From assembly GCA_041650595.1 (NCBI GenBank), contig JBAZKW010000002.1, positions 62,001 through 126,000 on the forward strand: a stretch of DNA of 64,000 bases. Direction: 5' to 3'. The notes beneath the pieces are model-generated. The model did not search any database. It was not told the origin of the DNA and saw only the letters and a list, made by a program, of their open reading frames with translations. A program made the position numbers and the translations under genes. This document shows positions 18,462 through 26,398 of the stretch, piece after piece (the stretch's first letter is position 1; each line of letters starts with the position of its first letter). This stretch comes from CALFCX01 sp041650595 (GTDB taxonomy: Bacteria > Margulisbacteria > WOR-1 > JAKLHX01).

Positions 18462-20534
18462 ATGCGAAAACTCCCCCTGGTTGCCTTTATAGCCATTGGC
18501 ATATCCATTGTCTTTTCCTCCTGCGGAAGAGCTCCTTCGAGATACCCGCGCGTTTACAATGAACTCGGCAAGGTTATGGTGATCGAATATCACAGGATAG
18601 ACGACAAAAAAGGTGATTGGGTTAGGTCGCCGGATGATTTCAGGAAAGACCTTGAGCGATTCTATGAACTCGGCTATAGGTTGATAAGCGTAAAAGACTT
18701 TTTTAACAATTCGCATGTGAGTATCCCGGCCGGAAAAAAGCCACTGATAATGACATTTGACGATGGCAATCCCACACAGTTCAGGTGGCTCATAGTAAAT
18801 GGCACGACAGTTGAAGGCAGGGACGGGTTCCCCAAAGTTGATCCAAATTGTGCGGTCGGCATATTGGATGATTTTTCCAAAAAACACCCGGACTTTGGTA
18901 AGTCGGCGACATTTTTTCTCAATTCGATAGCGTTTTATCAAGGTGAATGTCCAACTTTATGGAAACAAAAACTTAAATATCTGGTAAAGACCGGGAGAGA
19001 GCTCGGAAATCATACTTTTGACCATGACGACCTGTCAAAACTCGATTATATAGGCATAAAAAGAGTTCTTGCGATGCAACAGGCAAAAATAGAAGAAGCG
19101 ATCCCCTCTTATGAAGCCTCATCTGTTGCGCTGCCTAACGGCATACTTCCTAAAAAGGGCAAATGGCTTTTACAGAGAGGCGATTATAACGGAAAAGCAT
19201 ATAACTACAAAGTAGCCTTTTTGGTGGGTTCCGCACCGACCTATCCTCCGTATCACAAATACTTCGATCCCGCGCTGGTGCAAAGAGTTCAGGCAAGCGA
19301 TAGCGAGCTGAATAAGTGGCTGCCTCTTATGGAAAAATATCCGAATGAGTATTTCATAAGCGACGGGGATCCCAATGCCGTTTCTGTACAGGAAAAAGAT
19401 CTGCCGCTTTTAGAAAAGACAGCGTTAAGATCGGGAATGAAAATAAGGATCTGCTCAAATGAAGCCGTCGTCCGTGAAATAAAGATCGGATCAAAAAAAA
19501 ACAGGTCCAGACACATTAAGACCGCCGGAAAAGGGGTTTATTTCACTTTTCACAGTGCGGGAATACCGAGCCGCATAGATGGTGTCATAAGCAATTTCAA
19601 AAAGACGGGTTTTAATACACTTGTAATAGATATGAAAGACGTAGAAGGAACCGTGGGCGTCAGTCTTGAAGTCCCTGAGTCCGAAAAAATAGGCGCCAGA
19701 GACAGCACTTATGTAAAAGACTTGAAGAGTATTGTTGATCATCTGCATAAAGAAGGGATAATTGTTTCTGCAAGAATAGCGGTATTTAAAGACCGGTATC
19801 TGGCAAAACACCGGAGCGATCTGGCTTTGAGAGATAACGGAGGTGGCATCCATATTGAGAATGACGGTGTAAATTGGGTGGATCCTTTCTCTCAGGAAGT
19901 CTGGGATTACAACATTGATATAGCCGAAGCCGCAATAAAGTGCGGCGTAGATGAGATACAGTTCGACTATATGAGGTTTCCCGAAAAGGGCCGTCCCGAT
20001 AACATATCCATCCCAAAATATAAAGCAAAATATGACGCAATAGAAGGATTCTTAAAAAGAGTAAATGAGAGGCTTGATAAATATAATGTTTCAATTGCTA
20101 TAGACATTTTCGGCGTGATGAGCTGGCTCAAAGATCGGGACATCGAGATCATCGGACAAAGGGTCAGGGAGATGGCAAAATATGTCGATGTAGTATGTCC
20201 CATGCTCTACCCCTCACATTTTGACAGCGGGTTTGACGGCCATCCGGATCCCGCCAACGATCCGTACACCTTCATAAAAAGAGGCTGTGAAAAGACTTCA
20301 AAGCTTATGGAAGGCTCCGATGCAAAAATGGTTCCTTGGATACAGGGATTTACCTGGAGAGTAAAAGATTTCAACGAAGATTATGTCTTAACACAGATAA
20401 AAGCGGCAAAGGATTGCGGCATACAAAATTACCTCGTTTGGAACGCAGGGAATAATTATACGGTCACATATGGAGCATTGACCTCCCCTCGCCCTGTCAA
20501 GGGAGAGGGGCCGGGGGTGAGGGTTAATCAATAA
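18462..20534 (+). CDS. Lipoprotein fusing a polysaccharide deacetylase to a DUF4015-type glycoside hydrolase domain
   Basis: About 690 residues. A short hydrophobic leader ends FSSC, a probable lipidation cysteine at residue 21. The first half is an NodB-like polysaccharide deacetylase, with the metal/catalytic MTFDDGN motif and NHTFDHDDL. From about residue 345 a putative glycoside hydrolase (DUF4015-like TIM barrel) follows, with KGVYFTFHSAG, NTLVIDMKDVEG, DEIQFDYMRFPEKG and VDVVCPMLYPSHF. Likely role: trimming of envelope or extracellular glycan. The last ~17 residues (SPRPVKGEGPGVRVNQ) are translated from a palindromic intergenic repeat, and the stop lies 11 bases inside the convergent hisG end. 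I prefer the ATG over the preceding TTG at 18459. Confidence 0.85.
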   Translation: MRKLPLVAFIAIGISIVFSSCGRAPSRYPRVYNELGKVMVIEYHRIDDKKGDWVRSPDDFRKDLERFYELGYRLISVKDFFNNSHVSIPAGKKPLIMTFDDGNPTQFRWLIVNGTTVEGRDGFPKVDPNCAVGILDDFSKKHPDFGKSATFFLNSIAFYQGECPTLWKQKLKYLVKTGRELGNHTFDHDDLSKLDYIGIKRVLAMQQAKIEEAIPSYEASSVALPNGILPKKGKWLLQRGDYNGKAYNYKVAFLVGSAPTYPPYHKYFDPALVQRVQASDSELNKWLPLMEKYPNEYFISDGDPNAVSVQEKDLPLLEKTALRSGMKIRICSNEAVVREIKIGSKKNRSRHIKTAGKGVYFTFHSAGIPSRIDGVISNFKKTGFNTLVIDMKDVEGTVGVSLEVPESEKIGARDSTYVKDLKSIVDHLHKEGIIVSARIAVFKDRYLAKHRSDLALRDNGGGIHIENDGVNWVDPFSQEVWDYNIDIAEAAIKCGVDEIQFDYMRFPEKGRPDNISIPKYKAKYDAIEGFLKRVNERLDKYNVSIAIDIFGVMSWLKDRDIEIIGQRVREMAKYVDVVCPMLYPSHFDSGFDGHPDPANDPYTFIKRGCEKTSKLMEGSDAKMVPWIQGFTWRVKDFNEDYVLTQIKAAKDCGIQNYLVWNAGNNYTVTYGALTSPRPVKGEGPGVRVNQ
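20484..20525. repeat. GC-rich palindromic repeat overlapping a gene end
   Basis: CTCCCCTCGCCCT pairs with AGGGAGAGGGG around a short loop and is followed by GGGGGTGAGGGTT, matching in reverse the CTCACCCC-headed unit seen twice at 3101-3204. Here it encodes the C-terminal residues of the deacetylase protein. Confidence 0.65.
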
Positions 20535-21399
20535 CCTTGTTTAGCGGATATTCTACGATCCCCTGAGCGCCGGCCGATTTTAGCTGAGGGATCATATCGC
20601 GGACGGTTTTTTCTTCGATTATCGTATCTACATCCACCCATGCCGGATCGGACAATTGTGCAACCGTCGGATTTTTTAGCGCCGGCAGACATTTAATTAC
20701 TCTATCCAAATTCTCTTTTAATACATTCATTTTGAGTCCGACCATTGTCTGTGCTTTCAGCGCCCCATCGAGCAGAAGTAAAATATTGTCTATTTTGGTT
20801 TTTTTCCATTTGTCTTTAATCGAGGCTTCATTAGCTATAAAAATAGTGTTTGATTCAAGCACTGTATCAAGGATCTCAAGATTGTTCGCCCGGAGCGAAT
20901 TGCCCGTTTCGGTAAGTTCGATTATCGCATCCGCCAGGTCAGGACATTTGGCTTCCGTGGCACCCCAGGAAAATTCCACTACCGCGTTCACGCCTTTTTT
21001 CTTGAAATACTCTTTTGATGTGTTCACGAGTTCCGTGGCAACACTCTTTCCTTCAAGGTCTTTGGCGCTCTTTATGCTGGAACCTTTTGGAGCGGCCAGA
21101 ACCCAGCGGACCTTTCTAAGCCCCTGTTTCGCATATACCAGGTCTTTTATCGTCTCTACCTTGCAGCCGCTTTCTACCATCCAGTCGGTTCCGGTGAGCC
21201 CGCAGTCTAAGACCTTACTTTCGACGTAGCGCGCCATCTCCTGCGCGCGGATAAGCATTACTTCTATCTCGTCATCGTTGATCGACGGGAAATAAGACCT
21301 GGAAGACACCTTTATTTTGTAGCCCGCTTTTTCAAACAGCTCAAAGGTAGATTCTTGGAGGCTACCTTTTGGCAGACCCAGTTTTAGCTTATTAGTCAT
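20524..21399 (-). CDS. hisG: ATP phosphoribosyltransferase, long form
   Basis: First enzyme of histidine synthesis, joining ATP and PRPP. At 291 residues it is the long HisG form, with a C-terminal ACT-like regulatory domain (about 215-291, MVGLKMNVLKENLDRVIKCLPALKNPTVA) expected to bind histidine. Catalytic-domain motifs include LKLGLPKGSLQEST at the N-terminus, GLTGTDW, and the PRPP loop DAIIELTETGNSLRAN. The start at 21399 is chosen because MTNKLKLGLPKG is the family N-terminus and GGGAG lies 6 bases before it; an in-frame ATG at 21438 lacks both. No other his genes are nearby. Confidence 0.95.
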   Translation of the reverse strand: MTNKLKLGLPKGSLQESTFELFEKAGYKIKVSSRSYFPSINDDEIEVMLIRAQEMARYVESKVLDCGLTGTDWMVESGCKVETIKDLVYAKQGLRKVRWVLAAPKGSSIKSAKDLEGKSVATELVNTSKEYFKKKGVNAVVEFSWGATEAKCPDLADAIIELTETGNSLRANNLEILDTVLESNTIFIANEASIKDKWKKTKIDNILLLLDGALKAQTMVGLKMNVLKENLDRVIKCLPALKNPTVAQLSDPAWVDVDTIIEEKTVRDMIPQLKSAGAQGIVEYPLNKVID

Positions 21400-21453
21400 A
21401 AAATACTCCCTTTTTGATATTCTAACATAAATCAGCAAAAATGGACTAAAAGA

Positions 21454-21480
21454 AAAAACCCCGATCTGATCGGGGTTTTT
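21454..21480 (-). terminator. Intrinsic terminator of the 21505-23010 gene (bidirectional)
   Basis: CCCCGA/TCGGGG stem around a 5-base loop, flanked by A-tract and T-tract on both sides, 25 bases downstream of the minus-strand stop codon at 21505. Confidence 0.85.
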
Positions 21481-21504
21481 ATCAACAGATCTCAGGCAAT
21501 ATGC

Positions 21505-23010
21505 TTAGTTCTTGTCAGCCAATACAGAATCAAGAATCTTTACCATAAGAGAATCCGGTTTGTACATTTTCGAAACATCAACTTTCAACGTTGATGAATT
21601 TGATTCAACTGGTACATCCGTTGACTTTAGCGATTCGATTACTTCCGTGTCGCCCTCCCTTGGTCCGGGAACAACCGCAACTCCATATGCAGGGATTGCC
21701 CATCTTTCCATGATGTCTAAGTCCATTGAACCGCTGCCTGCTGGGCTAACCGCGATGACTCCTGTTTTGCTTCCCGTAAACCCATTTGGCGCTGATTGAT
21801 CATATTCCGCTAGTTTGAACAATCTGGGCAATGTAGTTCCCTCTACAACTTCAGCAGGAACATCGTCTGTCGGTACAGTTGTGATCTCCGGAAATCCTAC
21901 GGGAGCTGGCTCCATTTGTTTTGACATCAAAGCAAGCGTTTCCTCAAAGGTGGCTCCCGGTAATTGAAGCGGTACCGGGGTGCTGGTAAGAACTGGCCCG
22001 GTTGCATCATATTTGGAACCCAGCATTTGGGAAGGAGTTGAATTTGGGCCTGTTGAGCTAACCGCAACAAGCTGTATCACGGATTGATATCCATTTTCAA
22101 GTATCCCGGTAATAGTTCCCTTCCTGAGATTTGAGAAATTTTCATTGACGGCAATAGTAACAACTTGCCTTTCCGAACCATCGTTGTTATAATTTAGTCT
22201 CACAGTATTAAACTTTACATACCATTGGGGATATTGCGACTCATCGCTGCATACAATATATTTCTTAGGGTCTCCGATCTCTCCTGTTCCAACAAGTGGA
22301 TTAGGCTTATATTCCGGTCTTGTAGGATCAGCCCATTGGACGTTAGTAGCTGGATAAAAACCTTCACCATCCGGCATATAAGTCATTCCGGGAACTGCGC
22401 CATAATAGACGGATTTTGTTTCCGGATCGACCGGCACCTTATCCGTCACTTCTCCCTCAAGCCCCACAAAACCAAACTTTATATTTGGGACATGATCGGG
22501 TCTGATGTTGGCCTCTTGAATTCCCGGCAATATCTGAACGTTTCCAATTACCGGGTAATAGTTAAATCCTACTCCATAAATTCTTTGAAGGCGTGGCTTT
22601 TCTCCCACATAAAAAGGCCCTGAAGATGCCAGCAACTCTACATTATTATTGAATAGCGCTTGTTTCGAAGAGATATCGTCTGCCGCGATTGAGTTTTGTG
22701 GGGTTGGTTGAGGTCCGGCAGGACAACCAGGTAATGTGAGTACTACTGTTGCCGCTGCTGCCCCTGTAGCCAATGCACCTACAGGGATCGTAATAGGAGC
22801 TGTTGCTACGGCCGCAACTACTCCGGCTGCAGTAAGAGCTGTTGCTCCGACTACTGCACCTGCTGTTGCAACTTTATCTGCCGTTTCCACCCCTGGCAAA
22901 GGCAGAGTTTCCAATATCCTTGAATGGAGGTTTCTTTGACCTAAAGCGGACATCTGTTTGTTATATTCATCTCTTTTCATCGGGCCTGTCAAACTTCCTA
23001 TTTCTACCAT
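21505..23010 (-). CDS. Exported protein of unknown function, paralogue of the upstream gene
   Basis: I do not recognise this 501-residue protein. It begins with a ~45-residue polar stretch, then a Gly/Ala/Val-rich hydrophobic segment (about 45-94) containing ATAPITIP and ending LTLPGC at Cys96, which resembles a lipobox placed far from the N-terminus. The remainder is beta-rich, with no catalytic motif seen. The neighbouring 23136-24563 protein has the same layout and shares the ATAPITIP stretch, so the two are diverged paralogues. AAGGAG lies 7 bases before the ATG. It has its own sigma-28-like promoter at 23109-23137 with a leader of about 90 bases and a strong terminator. Inferred: a surface-exposed or translocated protein. 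Confidence 0.8.
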   Translation of the reverse strand: MVEIGSLTGPMKRDEYNKQMSALGQRNLHSRILETLPLPGVETADKVATAGAVVGATALTAAGVVAAVATAPITIPVGALATGAAAATVVLTLPGCPAGPQPTPQNSIAADDISSKQALFNNNVELLASSGPFYVGEKPRLQRIYGVGFNYYPVIGNVQILPGIQEANIRPDHVPNIKFGFVGLEGEVTDKVPVDPETKSVYYGAVPGMTYMPDGEGFYPATNVQWADPTRPEYKPNPLVGTGEIGDPKKYIVCSDESQYPQWYVKFNTVRLNYNNDGSERQVVTIAVNENFSNLRKGTITGILENGYQSVIQLVAVSSTGPNSTPSQMLGSKYDATGPVLTSTPVPLQLPGATFEETLALMSKQMEPAPVGFPEITTVPTDDVPAEVVEGTTLPRLFKLAEYDQSAPNGFTGSKTGVIAVSPAGSGSMDLDIMERWAIPAYGVAVVPGPREGDTEVIESLKSTDVPVESNSSTLKVDVSKMYKPDSLMVKILDSVLADKN

Positions 23011-23108
23011 TTTTTTTCTCCTTATTTGTTTTCTAACTTCGTGATCAATCTACAAACCTTCCAATGTTCTCCTTTCGTTGCTTGTTTTTGTTTACTCCCC
23101 CTACATAT

Positions 23109-23137
23109 ATATATCGACAGCTATTTCCCAAAATTTC
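23109..23137 (-). promoter_or_regulatory. Sigma-28-like promoter A
   Basis: Minus strand: GAAA (23137-23134), 17-base spacer, CGATATAT (23116-23109). Same spacing and sequence as three other promoters in this window. The -35 element overlaps the stop codon of the upstream paralogue gene. Confidence 0.7.
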
Positions 23138-24563
23138 ATTTTTCCCCCTCTAACTCAACATCCTTAACCTGATGGATAAAATGAAGGTCGCAAGTCTCGA
23201 CATTTGAACTGGGAACCGTATTTTTAGGATAACGAACCATTATCTGCATTCCAACCGATGTTGTCCTGTGAGATTCAGGTCCATCAGGCGCAGTATACAA
23301 TAAGCCGGCATTTTTCTTGCCTCTTTCAGCAATAAGATATATTTCCCCGTCATCCGGAATATTATCGATAGATCTTTCTTGTATTTCCGCAAGCCCCGGA
23401 GCTGTCCGCGGCATAGCGGTCCTTAAAAAATTGATCCTTTCGTCAACTGTGCCGGAAGATGCTATAGGGATCACGTTGAACATGCTTATGTCGGAAGTTT
23501 TCGGATATCTGACTGCGAACATCGGCATGGGGATTCCTTGCTTTTCTCTCCAATCATCCATCGGCCAAGTCCATACCGAGGATTCTCTCGGATCAGGAAC
23601 AAAGTTGCCTGTTTCGCCGGATATGGGCATTCTCTTCATATAAGTCCATACCGACCAAGAATAATCAGGTTCATAATAATACGGCGCCTGTATTTTAAGC
23701 CCTGTGTCGTAATAGTTTGGTGCGTTTATACCAGCAAACCAGTGAAGAGGGTCTGAAAGACCGCCTTTTCCTGAATAGGCATTTATTTTATCGCCCATTA
23801 TACCTATCACCGGACTTATGAAGAAATCCCCTTCCCCATATAAGGCAGCATCTTCCGATAATCTCATTATTGCGACCGGCTTATCCGTAGTATCGGCTTT
23901 TTCTACATAATGGTTATCGATATCTCCTTCATAGATAGAGTCGTATTCCCCAAAAGCTGTTTTATCTCGTAAGTTACTTGGGAGATTCTCAGGATTGATC
24001 CTCAAAAACCCAACATTTCCCTCTAATCGTGTAAATCCCCAGTCTGCGTTAGTGATCCCCACTGTTAAAACAGGCAATCCGAAATTCTCTGTACCTCCCA
24101 GCCTTATCCCTAAGTTTTTTGACTTTATTGAACCGTCAGGTTCTACGAGAGGTGTATTCGAACTCTCTTCTGGGGGCAAAGTTTTTTCCGTATCATAGTT
24201 CAATGATTCTCCTGTTTGCGGATCCATCGGTCCAGGGCAACTGGTTAAAACTGCGCCTCCCAGAACGATAGCTCCAGCCGCAGTAGCTCCTTTTAAAACA
24301 ACCAATGGAATGGTAATTGGTGCGGTGGCTATTACTCCAGCAGCTACCGCTAGCGTTCCCGCCGCTGCTCCCGCCACTACTCCGACTCCGCCTCCCACTT
24401 TCCCGGCAGCATTCAACGTAGAGTCGCTTACAGGAATGGCTTCTATTATCCCTGAAGCGACACTTCTTTTTCCGCCATCTATGGCTGATAAGACCTGTCT
24501 TTGCAAATCTTCAGGAGCTCTATAAAAAGCCGGTGGTAGTTGTTTTGAAGATACCGGTTCCAT
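23136..24563 (-). CDS. Exported protein of unknown function, paralogue of the downstream gene
   Basis: A 475-residue protein that I cannot assign. Layout: polar N-terminal ~50 residues, a long Gly/Ala/Val-rich hydrophobic stretch (about 53-106) with ATAPITIP, then VLTSC (Cys109) and a Pro/Gly linker (PGPMDPQTG) leading into a beta-rich region rich in Tyr, Trp and Pro. The hydrophobic block is too long and too internal for an ordinary signal peptide, yet ends in a lipobox-like sequence. It is transcribed from sigma-28-like promoter B at 24588-24616 with an ~18-base leader; AGGGG sits about 13 bases before the ATG. Pairs with the 501-residue paralogue downstream. Confidence 0.8.
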   Translation of the reverse strand: MEPVSSKQLPPAFYRAPEDLQRQVLSAIDGGKRSVASGIIEAIPVSDSTLNAAGKVGGGVGVVAGAAAGTLAVAAGVIATAPITIPLVVLKGATAAGAIVLGGAVLTSCPGPMDPQTGESLNYDTEKTLPPEESSNTPLVEPDGSIKSKNLGIRLGGTENFGLPVLTVGITNADWGFTRLEGNVGFLRINPENLPSNLRDKTAFGEYDSIYEGDIDNHYVEKADTTDKPVAIMRLSEDAALYGEGDFFISPVIGIMGDKINAYSGKGGLSDPLHWFAGINAPNYYDTGLKIQAPYYYEPDYSWSVWTYMKRMPISGETGNFVPDPRESSVWTWPMDDWREKQGIPMPMFAVRYPKTSDISMFNVIPIASSGTVDERINFLRTAMPRTAPGLAEIQERSIDNIPDDGEIYLIAERGKKNAGLLYTAPDGPESHRTTSVGMQIMVRYPKNTVPSSNVETCDLHFIHQVKDVELEGEK

Positions 24564-24587
24564 ATTACTGTTATTTCCCCTTCATAT

Positions 24588-24616
24588 ATATATCGATAGG
24601 GATTTCCGAAAATTTC
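24588..24616 (-). promoter_or_regulatory. Sigma-28-like promoter B
   Basis: Minus strand: GAAA (24616-24613), 17-base spacer, CGATATAT (24595-24588). The sequence from TGAAATTTT to CGATATATATATG is nearly identical to promoter A, and both are followed by AGGGG. Confidence 0.72.
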
Positions 24617-24636
24617 ACCAAAAAAAGCTTTGTAGC

Positions 24637-24664
24637 TTGTCCTGAGCTGATAAAGTGGTATAAT
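24637..24664 (+). promoter_or_regulatory. Sigma-70 type promoter of the small gene/two-component operon
   Basis: TTGTCC (24637-24642), 16-base spacer, TATAAT (24659-24664). The expected transcript has a ~22-base leader with GGGGGA six bases before the ATG at 24693. It runs back to back with sigma-28-like promoter B. Confidence 0.65.
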
Positions 24665-24692
24665 ATTTTATATTAAAAAAGGGGGATTGCAG

Positions 24693-24947
24693 ATGGAACA
24701 ACCTCAAAAAGACCCTCTCGCGACCTTAAAAGAGAGCATAAAGAAATTCTCGGAATCATACAAAGGATTGTCCCCTGCCGGCAAAGCGGCTTTTCAAAAA
24801 CAGCTTGAGATGCAGCTCAGAAAAGAAGACGACAGGACAAAAAAACTCTACGAAGCCCTGATAGAAGCCACAAAAAACGAAGCCGGCATCGAAAAAACGA
24901 TCCAAACAATGGAAAAAGCCGACAGGCTGGCCAAACACGGAATTTAG
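24693..24947 (+). CDS. Small helical protein of unknown function upstream of a two-component system
   Basis: An 84-residue, highly charged, predicted all-helical cytoplasmic protein (starts MEQPQKDPLATLKES; ends DRLAKHGI). No family recognised. GGGGGA six bases upstream selects the ATG at 24693 over a TTG two codons earlier. It is followed after 18 bases by the response regulator and kinase genes, and a single promoter precedes all three, so a role in that signalling pathway is plausible but unproven. Confidence 0.7.
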   Translation: MEQPQKDPLATLKESIKKFSESYKGLSPAGKAAFQKQLEMQLRKEDDRTKKLYEALIEATKNEAGIEKTIQTMEKADRLAKHGI

Positions 24948-24965
24948 CAAAGGCGGGCTTTTAAC

Positions 24966-25334
24966 TTGAAGAACATACTGGTAATAGAGGATGTAGAGGA
25001 CCATTTAGAGATCGTCAAGCTCATCTTGGAACAACACGGCTACAATATACTGGTCGCCACCACCGGTCTTGAGGGATTAAAATGCGCCCGGGCCAATTCA
25101 CCGGATCTTGTGATACTTGACGTGGTCCTTCCGGAAATGAACGGATACGAGGTCTGCAAAGAAATAAAGAACGGCGCCGATACCAAAGAAATGCCGGTAA
25201 TAATGCTCTCCGTAAGGTCCAATCCTGAAGACATTGAGACCGCTTACAAAGCGGGAGCCAACAAATACATAACCAAACCTTTCAATCTTGAAGACCTGAT
25301 CAAAGAGGTAAAAAAACAACTCGGAGAGGAATAA
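24966..25334 (+). CDS. Single-domain response regulator (CheY-like)
   Basis: A 122-residue receiver domain with no output domain. Phosphoacceptor Asp52 is in LVILDVVLPEMNG; the acidic pair is IEDVED (Glu8, Asp9), and the conserved Ser/Thr and Lys appear as MLSVRS and YITKPF. The start is TTG at 24966 (no ATG in frame nearby). Encoded two bases before the kinase at 25337, its evident partner. Without an output domain it must signal through protein contact. Confidence 0.9.
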   Translation: MKNILVIEDVEDHLEIVKLILEQHGYNILVATTGLEGLKCARANSPDLVILDVVLPEMNGYEVCKEIKNGADTKEMPVIMLSVRSNPEDIETAYKAGANKYITKPFNLEDLIKEVKKQLGEE

Positions 25335-25336
25335 AT

Positions 25337-26392
25337 ATGAGGACCAACGGTGAAAACTGCCGCTTTGTGAAAAAGACGGGCCTTCGGCCTTTCAAGAGAT
25401 GCCTGTACTGCGACAAGAACGTGCAGGATTGTTTTGGCTTTCAGTTCTTTGTGGTGGTACTCGGGATAATCGGACTTTTGCTTGTTATGTTCACCATAAG
25501 GGACCTTCCGATACTTGCGATTGAGATCACCATAATAATACTGCTTATGCTTTCCTTTCTCGGATATATAGCCAGCAAAGAGACCAATGAGATCGTCCTT
25601 ACGAACCATCTTCTCAAAGAACTGAACTTCGAACTGGAAAAAAGGGTTTCCCAGAGGACCAAGGAGCTCAAGCTGCTCAATTTTGATCTGCAAAAAGCTT
25701 TGCGCATAAAATCCGATTTTTTGCGCAACATGAGCCATGAACTCAAAACCCCGCTTGCGACCATACTCGGCTATATTTCCATAATTGCCGAAAAGCAGGC
25801 CGGCGAGATCAATGAAAAGCAGTCAAAAATGCTTGACGCCATGAAAAAGAACGGAAACGACCTTCTTCACCTTATCAATCAACTGCTCGACCTTTCGAAA
25901 TCCGAGACGGGTTCTCTCGGGATAGAAGAAAAAGATTACAATCTTAACAGGACCATCAGCGAGGCCACGGTAAATATAGGTTATATGGCTTCAAAAAAGA
26001 ATATTTCGATAACAGTAAAGTCCGACGAAAAAATATCCTCGATATTCGCTGACCACGAAAGGATAAAACAAATACTCGTAAACCTTTTGAGCAACGCAGT
26101 AAAGTTCTCTAAAAACGGCAGTGAGGTAGAGGTTGAGACAAAGGATGAAGGCGGTCATATACTTGTTTCCGTAAAAGACTCAGGGATTGGTATTGCAAGG
26201 GAAGATTTTAAGTCTATTTTTGAGCCTTTTAAACAGCTCGCTCCGGAAATATCCAGTAAATACGGCGGCACGGGAGTAGGCCTTTCCATAGTCAAGAGCC
26301 TGGTGGAGGCCTACGGCGGAAAGGTAACGGTTGAAAGTTCGCCGGGTAAAGGCAGCATCTTTGCTTTTACGATACCCAAGAAAAAGTCTTGA
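25337..26392 (+). CDS. Membrane histidine kinase with N-terminal cysteine cluster
   Basis: A 351-residue sensor kinase. The N-terminal ~35 residues hold four cysteines spaced as in C-x14-C-x2-C-x5-C (ENCRF...KRCLYCDKNVQDC), followed by two membrane helices (about 38-80), a short coiled coil, HisKA with His134 in MSHELKTPLATILGY, and HATPase_c with NLLSNAVKFS, DSGIGI and GTGVGLSIVKSL. There is no sizeable periplasmic sensor domain, so the cysteine cluster is the best candidate input (metal, iron-sulfur or redox). Translationally coupled with the receiver gene upstream. Confidence 0.9.
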   Translation: MRTNGENCRFVKKTGLRPFKRCLYCDKNVQDCFGFQFFVVVLGIIGLLLVMFTIRDLPILAIEITIIILLMLSFLGYIASKETNEIVLTNHLLKELNFELEKRVSQRTKELKLLNFDLQKALRIKSDFLRNMSHELKTPLATILGYISIIAEKQAGEINEKQSKMLDAMKKNGNDLLHLINQLLDLSKSETGSLGIEEKDYNLNRTISEATVNIGYMASKKNISITVKSDEKISSIFADHERIKQILVNLLSNAVKFSKNGSEVEVETKDEGGHILVSVKDSGIGIAREDFKSIFEPFKQLAPEISSKYGGTGVGLSIVKSLVEAYGGKVTVESSPGKGSIFAFTIPKKKS

Positions 26393-26398
26393 CCTTTT

